64,000 nt of DNA from Lepidonotus clava. Its lineage: Eukaryota > Annelida > Polychaeta > Phyllodocida > Polynoidae. Shown here piece after piece: positions 43,772 through 54,208 of this stretch. Position 1 is the first letter of the stretch. Every line of letters starts with the position of its first letter. The stretch is from assembly GCA_936440205.1 (NCBI GenBank), contig OW387149.1, forward strand, positions 28,721,151 to 28,785,150. Direction: 5' to 3'. Under the pieces are notes generated by a model. It worked only from the letters and a program-made list of their open reading frames with translations. It did not search any database and was not told the DNA's origin. Both the position numbers and the translations under genes were made by a program.

Positions 43772-45387
43772 TTAGTGTTTCTTATACAGTTTGGGGATCA
43801 GAAGGACGTTGATCTCCCTCTTTTTATCCCCACCTGAGGAAGATTTCTTTGGACTGCCTTCGGAAATAAAGTCACTATCACAATCCAGGTCCATCTCGTT
43901 TTGGGCAGAGAGGGCGGCCGGGTTGGAAAATGTCCCTTGGAAGTAATCGAAGGGTTTTTGAGACATCATTCCCATTGACATGTTCAAACTCCTGAAGTTG
44001 GACAGCTGACTTGAGATGCTGGGTAGGGCAATGGGATTGGGCAGGGGAGGGCGTGGTGGGGCGGAGGGCATTGCTGTTGAGAACGGAGACATGTCGGTCG
44101 GACGCCTTGCGTTGTGTGACATGTCGGCCGCATGCCTCAGGCTGTGTGCCATGTCGGCTGGATATTTCACATTGGGTGGCATTTGGAAGCTGACCGAATG
44201 AGCCACACTCGGGCTTCTCGTGAGATTTGACTGCAGTGATGCAGCCTTTTGCAATATGGGTCTCCTTCGCTGTGACGTCAGTGGCGGTGTTGCAGGAAGT
44301 TGTCGTCCGAGCCTGTGTTCCCTAAGTATGCTATCTGGACTGCCAGCCGAACCATTGCTCACGCTTGAGTTCCTGCGTGACAGATTAAACTTGGGATTGC
44401 CTGTCAGCATCTTGCCTCCATGGCCCTGATTGGTCAGCTCCAAAGACGTCACTGACCTACTTTCATTGGCTTCCGCCTCCATTCGGTTCTGCATCATTTG
44501 CATTTGCATTTGCATAAAGAGAGCCTGAAGCTTCCTTGGATTGGCTCCATGACAACGCCAGATCTCTTTCAGGACTTGTTTCAAGTCCATTCTTAAGGCA
44601 AATGGACGTAGTCTTCTCTTTGGTAGAATATCATTGAGGGTTTGTTCAGAGCAAGCGGCAGATAGTTGATCGGGTGAGTAAACATCCAACATCATACGAT
44701 TCCTCCGAGCGACATATTTGTCTTTGTTATCAGCATGGAACACGATGAAAGAGTAGGTGAAGAAAATAAAGAAAATAAAGAGTATGACAGCGAATGGCAC
44801 CCACACGAGTGACCCCAGCGGACCGAGAAAGTATACGTTAATTGGGCTGTCAGTTATCAAGGAGGTGTTGAAAGGGTCCGTGGTTATGCTGAAGTCTGAA
44901 AGAGAGAAAAGCATTTAGTAGTTTTGTTGTAAGCGAAGTATATAGCAAAATGATTTTGTTGTAAGCGAAGTATATAGCAAAATGATAAGCGTATGTATAC
45001 ATTCCCTATCTTTCTGTAAGTGACCAGCTACAAATAATGATGATATCGTCTGCAAAACAGTGTAGTAAGGTGAATGTAGGATATGCAGTTCATGAAATGC
45101 TAACCAAACAATGAGATTAATTGCAAGCACAATTTTACTTCCTCTATGGCCTATTTGCATTATATATCATAAACATGAACCTGAAGCATGTTGGGTGTAA
45201 GGGGGAAGGGGTTACTGACTTTGCATATACTTGCCGCTTATCATTCTAATTGTATGAAGGTAAGGAAATATTATCGAGAAAGTCATTGTATTATTACATC
45301 CTTTTTTTTGCATGTCACTCAAAATTGGTATGTGGAACACAGGCTTTAGGCCAACAGATAATGCTTCTTACCTCTTATTTCGTCCAT
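43772..45387 (-). CDS. Unrecognised two-exon gene: 379-aa single-pass membrane protein
   Basis: Coding exon 1 is 45387-45372 (ATG in CCAGCATGG, then MDEIR and one base, donor GTAAGA). Exon 2 is 44895-43772, after the acceptor TTTTCTCTCTTTCAG. The phases fit and the total is 1140 nt. Residues 1-33 form a short outside segment with an N-T-S glycosylation sequon at N15. Residues ~34-58 (LVWVPFAVILFIFFIFF) form a strong membrane segment. It is followed by basic residues, giving an N-out orientation without a cleaved signal. The ~320-residue cytoplasmic tail has a conserved-looking part up to ~130 (RMMLDVYSPDQL, LKQVLKEIW). The rest is Ser/Pro/Met-rich, with three ADM.HS-like 11-residue units and a proline cluster APPRPPLPNP. 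The family and ligand are not recognised. Exon 1 is the less certain part. Confidence 0.65.
44922..44985. repeat. Tandem duplication of 32 bp in the intron
   Basis: TTTTGTTGTAAGCGAAGTAT... occurs twice in a row with a 32-bp period, 27 bp upstream (on the gene's strand) of the exon 2 acceptor. It may alter branch-site spacing. Confidence 0.9.
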
Positions 45388-46337
45388 GCTGGCCCGAGAA
45401 CCGTGTCATCCGGATGGGAACTTCTCACGGGTCAGTTTATCGCCAGCCCAACCCTGGACATGTTGCCCCAACTAAAAGAGATGAGATAGAACTAATTAAT
45501 GCCTATCTTTTGGGTAATTTATCACTCAATTTTTGTTGCTATTCTAAGAGATGAATTGTTACTGTCAGATTTCCAAAACTGTTCTTTCATCGTGTTCAGG
45601 AGAAATGAAATCAAATGCTGGTTTCGTGTACTCTAAATCTATTTTTGTAATGGGTGGGTACAATATGATTTTTTGTCCTCTCTCCCCTTTGTTTATGACT
45701 GGATATTGTCTTTTTTCAATGTGAAATACGCCAAATGTTGCATGTGTGTGAGAAATATGGCACAGCCAAACTTCCATCACTGAATATATTACATGTTTCT
45801 CTGTGTAGCCCCATGTTATATATCACTGAAGTTACCCTTGAACGGTTTGACTATATCAACCATCTCAGCAAACAGGACGCGAGTTTTCACCAATTTATCA
45901 CAGGGCATTATATACATTTGCAATCAAGACAATAAATCAAGAGGCAAAACAAGTTACTCTACATGATCTCCACACTATACAGGAGCAACGTTATGGCTAT
46001 ATCTTTACAGAGATGTGTTGGTGGGACTGAAAACCACCTAGAGTTCAATGTCAAGGATAAAAACATTTTTCTTGAAGTTAATGTTATAATTATAGATAAA
46101 AATTGACACTGATTTAAGTAAAGTAGACATAATCATTTATCTTTTGTGATCCCTGAGACTCGATCGATATATGCCTATTACTCTCCAACTAACTATTCGT
46201 ATATCACCAAAATATGCAAGGAACTGTTCATCATAGAAATACATTGCTGTATGGTCTGAGAGATCAGACAACTCTATTCAACCATTTTGATATGCGAAAT
46301 TGCAGTTCTCATATGCAAAAACATTACATGTCACATG
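45388..46337. other. Probable promoter side of the membrane-protein gene; no further gene seen
   Basis: The sequence upstream of the ATG on the minus strand contains an acceptor-like CTCTTTTAG at about 45475, so a 5' UTR exon may lie at about 45388-45474. Beyond that nothing is recognised. Confidence 0.35.
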
Positions 46338-46760
46338 GTTCCATGGCCCCATATATAACCATAGAGGCAAGAATGACCCTTATGGTGGCCCCACACCCCT
46401 AGAGGCTAGAATGACCACATATGATGGCCCATGCATATATACCTATAGAGGCAGGAATGACCCCTTATGATGGCCCCATATATACCCCTAGACGCAGGAA
46501 TAACCTTACATGATAGTTCATCTATAGCCCTAAATGGAGGAATTATCCCATATGACATCCCCATGCATATCTCATACCCACAAATTATCCCATGTTATGG
46601 CTCCATATATTTATATCCCTAAACGCAGGAATTAATGGCTGAATATGAGCACCCCATATATACCTTAAAGGCAGAAATGACGCCATGATTTATTATGGTC
46701 CCATTAATACCCACATATTGGCACAAATCAACACAAAATGGCCCCAGAAGGCATAAAATC
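46338..46760. repeat. Degenerate ~43-bp minisatellite
   Basis: About nine irregular units of the form ATGATGGCCCCATATATACC then CTAGAGGCAGGAATGACC, with lengths from about 39 to 46 bp. Divergence rises to the right. Confidence 0.75.
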
Positions 46761-47377
46761 CAATATATCCAATGTGCAGTGGATATAGGCTGTTTTTGAG
46801 GTCTTCTGCGGTGCAAAAGTTATTGTCCACTGCGTGAGACCGAGTCAGCTGCCCACGCCACCCAGACCAAACATGCCGGCTGGTGTTTCAGTCAAGTTCT
46901 GTCAATACCAATACTCTATAGTGTTTCCATGGACCTATGTCAACCTGCAGATTCTATTTTGGGACTTTATGGATGGTTTGTTCATTTCATGGGACAGCAT
47001 GGGGATGCATTGAGTCATAGTCAGAAGTGTTTTATTTGGCAATATGTTGTCATTTATATCATTTATGATATGGTTGACTTTTCAGAACCCCAACAGGATG
47101 GTCTACGCAGTGGTATGTGCTTTCATGGGTAGGCTCCAATCGATAAACAATTGAACTGGGAGTCACGAACACAGTTAAAGAAGACACCGATGAACACATT
47201 ATCAATTAGCAGCCTTCTTGACAAAGATTGTAACTGACTGACTCATTCAGTACAGAAGCTCCCCATTGTATTATATATATACTGAACACTTTATGCACAG
47301 ATCTTGAACACTTTAAGTCCTACAACAACCTTATAACCATACTGAATGTAAAAGCCTTTGCATTCTTCGTGTTCTAC

Positions 47378-47420
<43 letters not shown>

Positions 47421-47762
47421 ACTGCATAAGTCTAAGACTATTGATATAAAAATGCTTTCGATGTTAATCCTAACAATCCCCTAACAACTATAGATGTGTA
47501 CATGCACGATTCACCTGGTTAACCAGAAATTGTATACTTAGATTATGCAACCTCCTCTATCATCACTTTTCTTCTCACATATTTATGTAAATACGTTCCT
47601 AATTTCATGTTCATTTGATGTCTTTTGGTCCAATAATTGGTGATATTGTAAGTTCACAGGACTGCAACGGGAGACCAGACGAACAGTTTGAAGTGTATCC
47701 TGATAAATCAATTGAATCAAACTATATATATGCGCAATGTAGACACATTACTTACACACCCC
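46761..47762. other. No gene seen; TA microsatellite at 47379-47416
   Basis: AT-rich spacer holding one TA dinucleotide run. No exon was recognised. Confidence 0.5.
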
Positions 47763-49444
47763 TACCCAGCCAAGGGTATGAGCTCCTAATAACATTGTAG
47801 CAACGTTCAGGACTGATTGATTCTTTTTATGTTAGCTTGTAACATTGCAATGAGGTTCTTTTGATGACTCCCAATAATGTTGCCCAACTAACTGTTGCAA
47901 TGTTATATTGTGACATTCTGGTATTGTTATTGTAATGTTATTATTAGGAAATTATTGTGATATCACCCAACAAGAATGTCATTTCTAATGTTCCGTTGAG
48001 GTGTGGTTGAGAACTCACTTAAATAGAATGTCATAATAATGTCTGTTTAAGTTAGGTTGAAGCCTGGCCTAATGAGATAGTCACAGTAACGTTCTGTTTA
48101 GGTAAGGTTAAGACCTAACCTAGTCAGATTGGGTAAGGTTGGGATCTCCCTTGGTAAGGAGCTCACAACAATGTTCTGCTAAAGAAAGGTCTGGACCTCA
48201 CCTAATCAGAACAATATAATGAGATTCTGTGCAGACTCATTTTGGTCTAGGCATTACCTCATTAGAATATTGAACGCTAGTGTGTCGATTAGGGTTAACT
48301 ATATTTATAGTGCATTGTCCGAGATGATTATTGTTATTAATATTGTCTCTAATGGGATGCTAGTCGAGTGGTGAGTAAGTCCACGAGATGGGCGCTCAAT
48401 CCATAACATGAACAACGCTTGGCAGTACGGTAAGTTTATTGATGGATATGGTGATGCGTACCCAAGCAAGAATATGACGTTATAATAATGTTGCAGTAAC
48501 GTTCTGTTAAGACCTGGTTTGGTTCTTGTTGCGTTATTTTGAGGGCACCCAAAAACGTCTTTAGAACCTAACGTTGCGACGTCACACTAGAACGTTGTTG
48601 TGACGTTCTTGTAACGTTATTTCATGTTACAATAACATTACTATAACATTCTTTATCAGTTTGGTCTCAACTTTACCAAAATAGAATGTTATTATAATGT
48701 TCTTTTTCAGTAAGTCTAAACCTTACCTAAAATAACGTTATTGTTATGTGAAAATTGGCCAGGTCTCAGACCAATTAAAAAAGTGTACAGTCACAGAACG
48801 TGCTTGTTATATATGTTGCTGCTTGCCTGGGTACAGCTGCTCGTGATGGCAATAAGTCCAAGGTATAACAGTTCCAGTTTAGAGTGGAGTCAGCTTCCTC
48901 CGTAGAGTCCGCCTAGTCTCACCTCCGGCCGTCGTGCGGTAGTACCGTATAAGTCACCAGATGTCCCTTTGCTTGTATAGCTATCTAAACCCCTTTGAAT
49001 CTCCCGATCCGTATGATCCAAATGCTACTGGTCTCTCCCCCTTCTCTTACCTTGCACTCTTGCTTATAAAGCAGCCTGATATCGATTTTACCCAAGGCAT
49101 CGGTGCTTGCGGGGAAGTGTGTCCCGGTGAGCATTGTCATCAGGTATATTTACACCTACCAGCGGCACCTGCCATTACTAGATATTTTCATAGACTAAGT
49201 AATTTAGAGGAATTCTTATCATTTTGTATTCATCTGGTGACCCTTACACTAATTCAATAAGCATGCACAAAGCATATGTTTTAATCTCTACCTTTGTGCA
49301 ATATTATGGTGACATTGTGTTTTCGTCAGGTCTCAACCGCTCAGAAAAATGATGTGATGGTTAAGTGACATTTAAGTAAGTAATGGACAAACCAAAATAG
49401 TATGGTTGCATAATATGACCATTACGTTGCACCTTGGCTGGGTA
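47763..49444. mobile_element. TIR element of the AACGTTCTG family, interrupted by another member
   Basis: The ends TACCCAGCCAAGG and CCTTGGCTGGGTA are perfect 13-bp inverted repeats. Both flanks (47763-48290 and about 49290-49444) are colinear with 33585-34191. The ~1 kb between them is inserted sequence holding a second family member at 48459-48833. No transposase frame. Confidence 0.7.
48459..48833. mobile_element. Nested TIR element, 375 bp
   Basis: Ends TACCCAAGCAAG and CTTGCCTGGGTA, 12-bp inverted repeats with one mismatch, similar to the ends of the surrounding element. The interior is colinear with 38361-38705. Confidence 0.75.
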
Positions 49445-50589
49445 AGTTATGGCTATGCCCGCAATGCGCAAGTCATGGACATTCTGCACAGAACTACATG
49501 GTCATTGCATGATACCAACTCTATGTATGGCATTAAACCCCCAGATAGTTGTGCACTCATTACAATTGCCTAATAGCCCCAGTTATTGAATAAATTGAGT
49601 CCTTGAGTGTCCCTATGAATTAGTGAACATTGTATTCATGCACATGACGTGCATTTCCTCCCAGCAAATATGAAGAAAGAGTTTTGTAATATAACACTTA
49701 CTGGTAAAGAGGCTGTTTGTATTTTCCACCACAAGATCGTGGATCCTATTTCATAGGAATATGGTATAAATATGGGTGTAGACCCCTAAAGGCGACAGGG
49801 CGACAGCTGTTTTTAGGCCTAGTGAAATGTGACAGGGCTTTTTAGGACCATTTCTTAAAATCGACAGGCCGACAGTGCAATTTCTTAAATTCAACAGGGC
49901 AACAGGACCCCCCCCCCCCCTCCATTTACATCCCATTAAATAGTAGTTATAGAGAATCCATGGCATTTCAGTAATAAGACGGATGCTACCCATGTGGTAT
50001 TCACATGTTTTTTTTTAAAAACATAATATGAAAGCTGCTGATAAATTAATTTTAACAGTCTTTCACTAAGAGGTTTAGGCCTATGTCAAGGGGCGATGGT
50101 ATTTCTATGGGGGTATTCTTTGTTCTTTCATACTTTCCCTGAATTACAAAAGCAGGGTGGCAATCATAGGATATCCATTTGCATGAAGTACTTTCCGTGG
50201 TGGCTCAACTATCAATTTATATACACCTATGACTTGTCCATTTTCCAAAAAGCCAATAAAGGCTGTATATTGTACTATTAATACTAATAGTTATGCATGA
50301 CTGTAGCACCATCTGTATTCTGAAAACACTAGCAGGCTGCCTATACATAATAATTATATGTAAGGTGTAGAGATGCATCCGGAGATCCCGGAGAAAGGAT
50401 AGGAGACCCTTTAAAAAATATTTTCTATCCCCTCCTTGGACACAAGTTTGGCTAAAATAGGAGGGTATTTGCTGGGTAGCTCCTTCCAAATGCGTCCCTC
50501 CAAAGGCAAGTTCTACATACAGGCCTATAGACCCTACACATATATATGTACAATATAGGAGAATTCGCACTCATAAGAACACCTACCAA
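49445..50589. other. No gene seen
   Basis: AT-rich spacer with a poly-C run near 49910. Nothing recognisable. Confidence 0.5.
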
Positions 50590-51020
50590 ATTAATCTCCC
50601 ATGATGCATCAGCGGCGGCCAAGCGTGTATCCATCCTGACGAGCCCATCTCACAAATACCGGAAGCAGTATTATCACCTCTCCCTCTCCAAGCAGGTGTT
50701 TGGTGACGCCCCGTGACAAAGCCCTCATCAGGCCCTAACAAAGGTCGGGCCGGAGATGGGTGCGGACCTGCTGCCGGCCGTCACTGCGGGCCTACAACAT
50801 GGCGTCGTTCGGCTGGTGTCCGGCGGGTGCAGCAGGCGGTGGTCTCAGTGACTATTGATCGGCCGGCGACCAGTAAATTGGACCTTACTCTGGGGCCCGG
50901 CAAGCACAGCTTGTTTTTCGTGGTCCCATGGCAGACCCACGTGGTCAATACTACGAGGTCCCCTGGAGGGTAACAGGGGTGGGGAGTGGGGAGTGGGGAG
51001 TGGGGCTCTGGGAGGTAGGG
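50590..51020 (+). pseudogene. GC-rich coding-like block, origin unknown
   Basis: A sharply GC-rich island in AT-rich surroundings. One plus frame reads RVSILTSPSHKYRKQYYHL, then SLSKQVFGDAP and a stop, and continues in frame as VGPEMGADLLPAVTAGLQHG. This is protein-like but interrupted. The end degenerates into GGGGAGTGGG repeats. It may be a relic of a gene or of a GC-rich mobile element. The strand is a judgement. Confidence 0.3.
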
Positions 51021-51844
51021 GGTGGTATGTAAGAAATTTGCCCAGGCGTCTGCAGCATTTCTCAAAACATAAAAGCAACCAATACAATTAATAATTATCA
51101 GCTATTCGACTAATTTCTCTATAGCTATTTAGGCATACATATACGTATGCATAGGGGACGTATCCTTCCCTATGCTGGCAATAGAAGAATTAGGTCTTAT
51201 ATCATTTAGTCTATAGGGCTTATCATCAACTGTAATATCCTAAAGGTCTATAGACATAGGCCCTATAGGGGCGGCGGTCCATAGACCCTATAGCTAATTT
51301 GTTCCTTTTATGTATCAATTCACCCTTTCCTATAGGCCTAGTTTATTCTTGAAACTTAAATAATGTATATGATGAATTTATTAAGTAGGCCTTAGATGTG
51401 TCTGATTTAGGGGTGTATGGCCCCTTCATTAAGGCGCTATTCACACAGGTCGCCGGGGGACCTCTAGGCCTACTACACCCCCCCCCCCCCCCCACCTACA
51501 CATCAACACCTACCGTACCCCACCCTCGCCCTCTCTGGCCGGCCGGGTTGGAGGTTGCGGCGTGCAGGGTCCCATGTTCTATATCACATTTAAAGGTAAC
51601 CTTTATCTTATTCAAATATTCAAAGATTTTGACTTAGCATAGGCCTACTGTCTGTATCATAGTTTAGTTAGATGTTCGAGGATAAACAGTGGGTGTTATC
51701 ACAAGTAGTTTTACCCTTTCTTCCGTGCTTTTTTCATAATGATAATTCCCACTAACCACAGCTTTTGACAGAGATTGATTAACGTATGACATAATCATTA
51801 AGGATGATGTACAATGGAAATGTGAAATGAAGAATGGTGGCAAT
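51021..51844. other. No gene seen
   Basis: AT-rich with a poly-C run (about 51478-51493). Short frames are low-complexity. Confidence 0.5.
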
Positions 51845-51996
51845 CAGGGGCGGATCCAGAGTCAGTGCTCGGGGGGGGGGGGGGGGCAAACCCTGCCCCC
51901 CCTCATAAAAAATGAAAAAGAAAAACACCAGATTTACACAGATCTTCCAATTTTAAGATGCCAAAACTTTGCCCCCCCCCCCTGGATCTGCCACTG
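51845..51996. mobile_element. 152-bp MITE, GGGGCGGATCCAG family
   Basis: The left end CAGGGGCGGATCCAG and right end CTGGATCTGCCACTG are inverted repeats. GCAAT (51840-51844 and 51997-52001) is a 5-bp target duplication. Poly-G and poly-C runs lie next to the ends. Related ends occur near 19480, 35180, 36662 and 37152. Confidence 0.8.
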
Positions 51997-52316
51997 GCAA
52001 TCATGCTTATTCCAAAAGGTCATTAGGCTCATTGTGCCATTGTCATTATTCAATATGCAAACGTTACCATTTTCTTGAGACGCACAGCTTAATTAGAAAG
52101 AGATGTCCACGAATAACCCCGCGTTGTTTAAGGTCACTGCCACAAGGTAAGCATACCTGGGCCAAATTGTCATTTCAATGTACTACTTACTACATCAGTC
52201 CGCATAGGCATAAGGGGCCGAGCCCTTTCTAGGTGAGTTACACTCGCAAGCCGAGGTTCGCCCGTAGACTGTCCATTTTCTTTGCAAACCTTCCCTAAAA
52301 AATTTTCATTTTGCTC

Positions 52317-52366
<50 letters not shown>

Positions 52367-54208
52367 CCTACTTCCTAAATCCGGTATTTAACATACCGAT
52401 TTTGATGCTGGCAATCTTACATTTGTTTGATTTTCTTAGAATATGTCATTTGAGAATTGTAAAACTTTTCTATAGACCCATGCAATAAGAAACCTTTTCA
52501 TCCTTTTACAGCCATTTATGAAGATGTAAACCACATTATAGTCTGTAATGGTCGAGCTATATGAAGTGATATGACCTAGTTACCAACCCAGGTAACAAAG
52601 ACTCGTGTTGCAAACGTCTCTACATCGTGATCTAGTAGACCAAACACGTGTTTCAGACACGTGTTATACTCGGGATTCTGTGGACCTCATTTCTGGTGTT
52701 CCCCACGAGTTTTGAACACGAGTTTTCATCTCAGAGTATTCTCATGTAAATCACGTGATTTATTATTTTACAAAATATAAAACATTGGGGATTTGAACCC
52801 TGGACCTCTCACATAGAATGCCAGAACTCTACCACTGAGCTATGCCAAATGAGCTTGGAATACAGAGCCATTTAATTGTATTTAAATAATGGGGTGCATT
52901 AGTATTTGATGAAATACATTCCAATTATATATAATTTTATCAAGATATATTTCTATTTGTTTTTGACAATATTCCTAACTCGTGAAAATGCAGAGACAAA
53001 ATTAATTTCAATTTTGGTAGAGTTTATAGAGAGAAATCCTGGTATAAACATATTATCTACCAAAAGTTATCTGTGTGATTCCATGATGAAATCCCAGTGA
53101 AAACACATGTTAAACTAATGTAAATTACAAGTTATACTCTGAAATTACACATATCAAAAACTGGTGTCAGAGAAAGATGGTTTTCTCATGTAAAACCCCT
53201 AGTTTTACACAACACTAGTATTACATGGAAATAACACGTGTTAAAACTAGTGTAATACACATGCTTTTCACAGAAGTTGTCACTGCACCAAAATGTTACT
53301 AAAATAACACTAAAATATAAAAATATTAACACACATGAAAAAATGTAAAATTAGAGTTCCCATGATGGATATGAGCCTGTCACTAACAAAAACAATGTTG
53401 TGATAATGAAATTGATAAAGATGTATTTCTATGTGAAAATACATGGTAAAGCCCTCTAATATACTATCATTACCCAGGGATTACCACCACACCAGTATAA
53501 CACAAATTTAACACGTGTAAAACTAGTATACACGTGTCCTGTTTGCTGGGAAATGTCTCAAAAGTTGGCAGAGTAAGTGACTGGCAGGTTCATGGGAGAG
53601 GTGTATAGTGACGTATAATATGTTTATCCCTTAACTTTAATTCTCACTGCTGATTCTTACAACCAGCATCACAATTTACATGTGGAGACTTAAGTTACGC
53701 ACATTACTTAGTATCAAAGACGTGGACGTTGGCATCCGTATACCTCATCTACCCTTATACAGACGTATCTATTTTTCGTTATAAAATACAGAGTGGCAGC
53801 TTCCATAATTCATCAACTTTAGTCGTAAACTGCACAGACTTAAAGTTTGAATAATAACAGGAGTTCTGTATGAATAATGAATATTTCCGGAATTATTTAT
53901 GTTGCCCACGCACACAAGAAGCATTAGATGCGCCCACACAAACTATCAGACTGTACGCACCGGAAGCTCATAATTATAGCCTCAAAGCGGTTTTTAAAGA
54001 GAGATGTCAGTCGGTGTTTCGAAACTGTGAGATGACCATGATGCTTACCACCCATTAAAGCATCACATAAATTTTGGAATTTGGAAAGACAAACAATTTT
54101 TTATTATAGTAATTGCCCATAGACCATTAAGGCAAAATCTAAAATACTTAAATACATATTTATAATTTGTACAACTGAGTTGTCCACCTTTTGCAGTGAT
54201 AAACAAGA
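51997..54208. other. Repeat-rich spacer, no gene seen
   Basis: Holds a TA microsatellite (52320-52364), a tRNA-like piece (52782-52850) and, from about 52600 to 53550, many ACACGTGTT/AACTAGTGTAA-like motifs that suggest a further degenerate repeat family. Confidence 0.45.
52782..52850 (-). tRNA. tRNA-like sequence (SINE head or pseudogene)
   Basis: The minus strand reads GGCATAGCTCAGTGGTAGAG (A box) and, at tRNA spacing, CCAGGGTTCAAATCCCC (B box). The D-arm and T-loop look good, but the acceptor and anticodon stems do not pair well, so it is probably not a working tRNA. Confidence 0.5.

Noticed and set aside
45312-45554. 80-residue plus-strand frame over the first exon of the membrane-protein gene
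   Set aside because: It lies opposite a well-bounded minus-strand exon with a good donor and in-phase junction. The plus frame has no splice partners.
48961-49260. 99-residue plus-strand frame
   Set aside because: It looks somewhat protein-like but sits in sequence inserted into a TIR element, has no splice context or recognised motif, and could be chance.
52282-52488. 68-residue frame across the TA run
   Set aside because: Tyr-Ile repeats from a microsatellite.
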